From CAZDHT01 sp964505325 (lineage in GTDB: Bacteria > Planctomycetota > PUPC01), in NCBI GenBank assembly GCA_964505325.1, contig CAZDHT010000104.1, forward strand, positions 1 to 15,743: a DNA stretch of 15,743 nucleotides, written 5' to 3'. Below the pieces are notes generated by a model. That model worked only from the letters and a program-made list of their open reading frames with translations, was not told the DNA's origin and ran no database searches. How positions within the stretch are numbered: position 1 is the first letter of the stretch; each line of letters opens with the position of its first letter. Position numbers and translations under genes: made by a program. Positions 15,363 to 15,743 of the stretch are shown here, one piece after another.

Positions 15363-15743
15363 ATGGCGAAGCGTGCCGGAGCGAAGGACCTCGCGATCCA
15401 CGGCGGGAAGAAGACCATCATGAAATTCGAAGGCAAGGACCAGCCGAAGATCGGGCTCGACGAGTTCATGGCGCTGGCCGAGACTTGGGGCTACAGCGCC
15501 AAGACGCGCGAGCGGATCAAGAAGATCCTTGCGAAGGACAAGGGCGGGCGGAACCCGCACCTCACGCGCTACTACAACCCGCGTCCGTCGCGGGTCGATC
15601 AGCTCGAAGCGCTCGCCCGCAAGCTCTTTGGCAGCAAGTATGCGCTGGGGGTGAACTCCGGCACGTCGGCGCTGAGTACGGCCTACGTTGCCTGCGGCAT
15701 CGGCCCCGGCGACGAGGTCATCATTCCGGCGTTCACGTTCTTC
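15363..15743 (+). CDS. DegT/DnrJ/EryC1/StrS-family PLP enzyme, N-terminal part (3' end outside window)
   Basis: The first 127 codons are visible and the frame is open to the window edge. The start follows AAGGAG with 6-base spacing, 18 bases after the RND-loop 2 stop. The opening KDLAIHGGKKTI is the usual first strand of the family, and VNSGTSALSTAYVACGIGPGDEVIIPAFTFF (about 97-127, SGTSAL at 99-104) is the PLP-phosphate-binding start of the aminotransferase fold. The catalytic Lys lies beyond the edge. Residues 60-75 (GGRNPHLTRYYNPRPSR) form a somewhat long linker before that. Members are mainly sugar aminotransferases, some dehydratases or oxidoreductase-like forms. Such genes also occur beside sugar-degradation genes, and I cannot tell whether this one makes or breaks down a sugar. 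Confidence 0.88.
   Translation, partial: MAKRAGAKDLAIHGGKKTIMKFEGKDQPKIGLDEFMALAETWGYSAKTRERIKKILAKDKGGRNPHLTRYYNPRPSRVDQLEALARKLFGSKYALGVNSGTSALSTAYVACGIGPGDEVIIPAFTFF

Overview
The window is GC-rich, tightly packed, Gram-negative-type DNA: lipoprotein signals, a periplasmic-type site-2 protease, and DXP-pathway isoprenoid synthesis. The secreted polysaccharide-lyase genes, the long multi-PDZ RseP, the DUF1961 lipoprotein and the late-cut DegT gene fit a Planctomycetota or related PVC-type heterotroph. That placement is an inference from gene style; no rRNA or other marker is present. No tRNA, rRNA, CRISPR array or transposase was seen.

Left part. The window opens inside the 3' end of an AmmeMemoRadiSam radical-SAM gene on the + strand (to 346). 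It converges on a five-gene minus-strand run, read from right to left: dxr (start 6623, TTG), rseP (5465), mnmG (3517), a small membrane-anchored protein (1703) and a four-helix membrane protein (about 1052). dxr/rseP abut with no spacer and mnmG/small protein overlap by ATGA, so this looks like a housekeeping operon with coupled translation. A good sigma70-like promoter faces dxr in the divergent spacer 6624-6894.

Right part. From 6895 to the right edge everything is on the + strand with short gaps, so it is probably one operon. The order is: a DUF1961 lipoprotein; a PL26/YetA-like secreted lyase interrupted by one in-frame TAA (lyase A); an intact 1005-residue paralogue (lyase B); a lipoprotein made only of the first periplasmic loop of an RND efflux pump; a 36-codon remnant of the tail of a third lyase (lyase C); a second RND-loop lipoprotein; and the start of a DegT/DnrJ-type aminotransferase. 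The layout suggests that a [lyase + RND-loop lipoprotein] unit was duplicated in tandem and that the third lyase was then deleted down to its last codons.

How it may work. DUF1961 proteins and PL26/YetA-like lyases are known from rhamnogalacturonan (pectin) use in other bacteria, so the locus is probably for cutting an acidic plant or algal glycan outside the cell. The most unusual part is the pair of RND-loop lipoproteins. They have the pump's porter/docking fold, no transmembrane helices, and two cysteines at matching positions in both copies. Their role is unknown.
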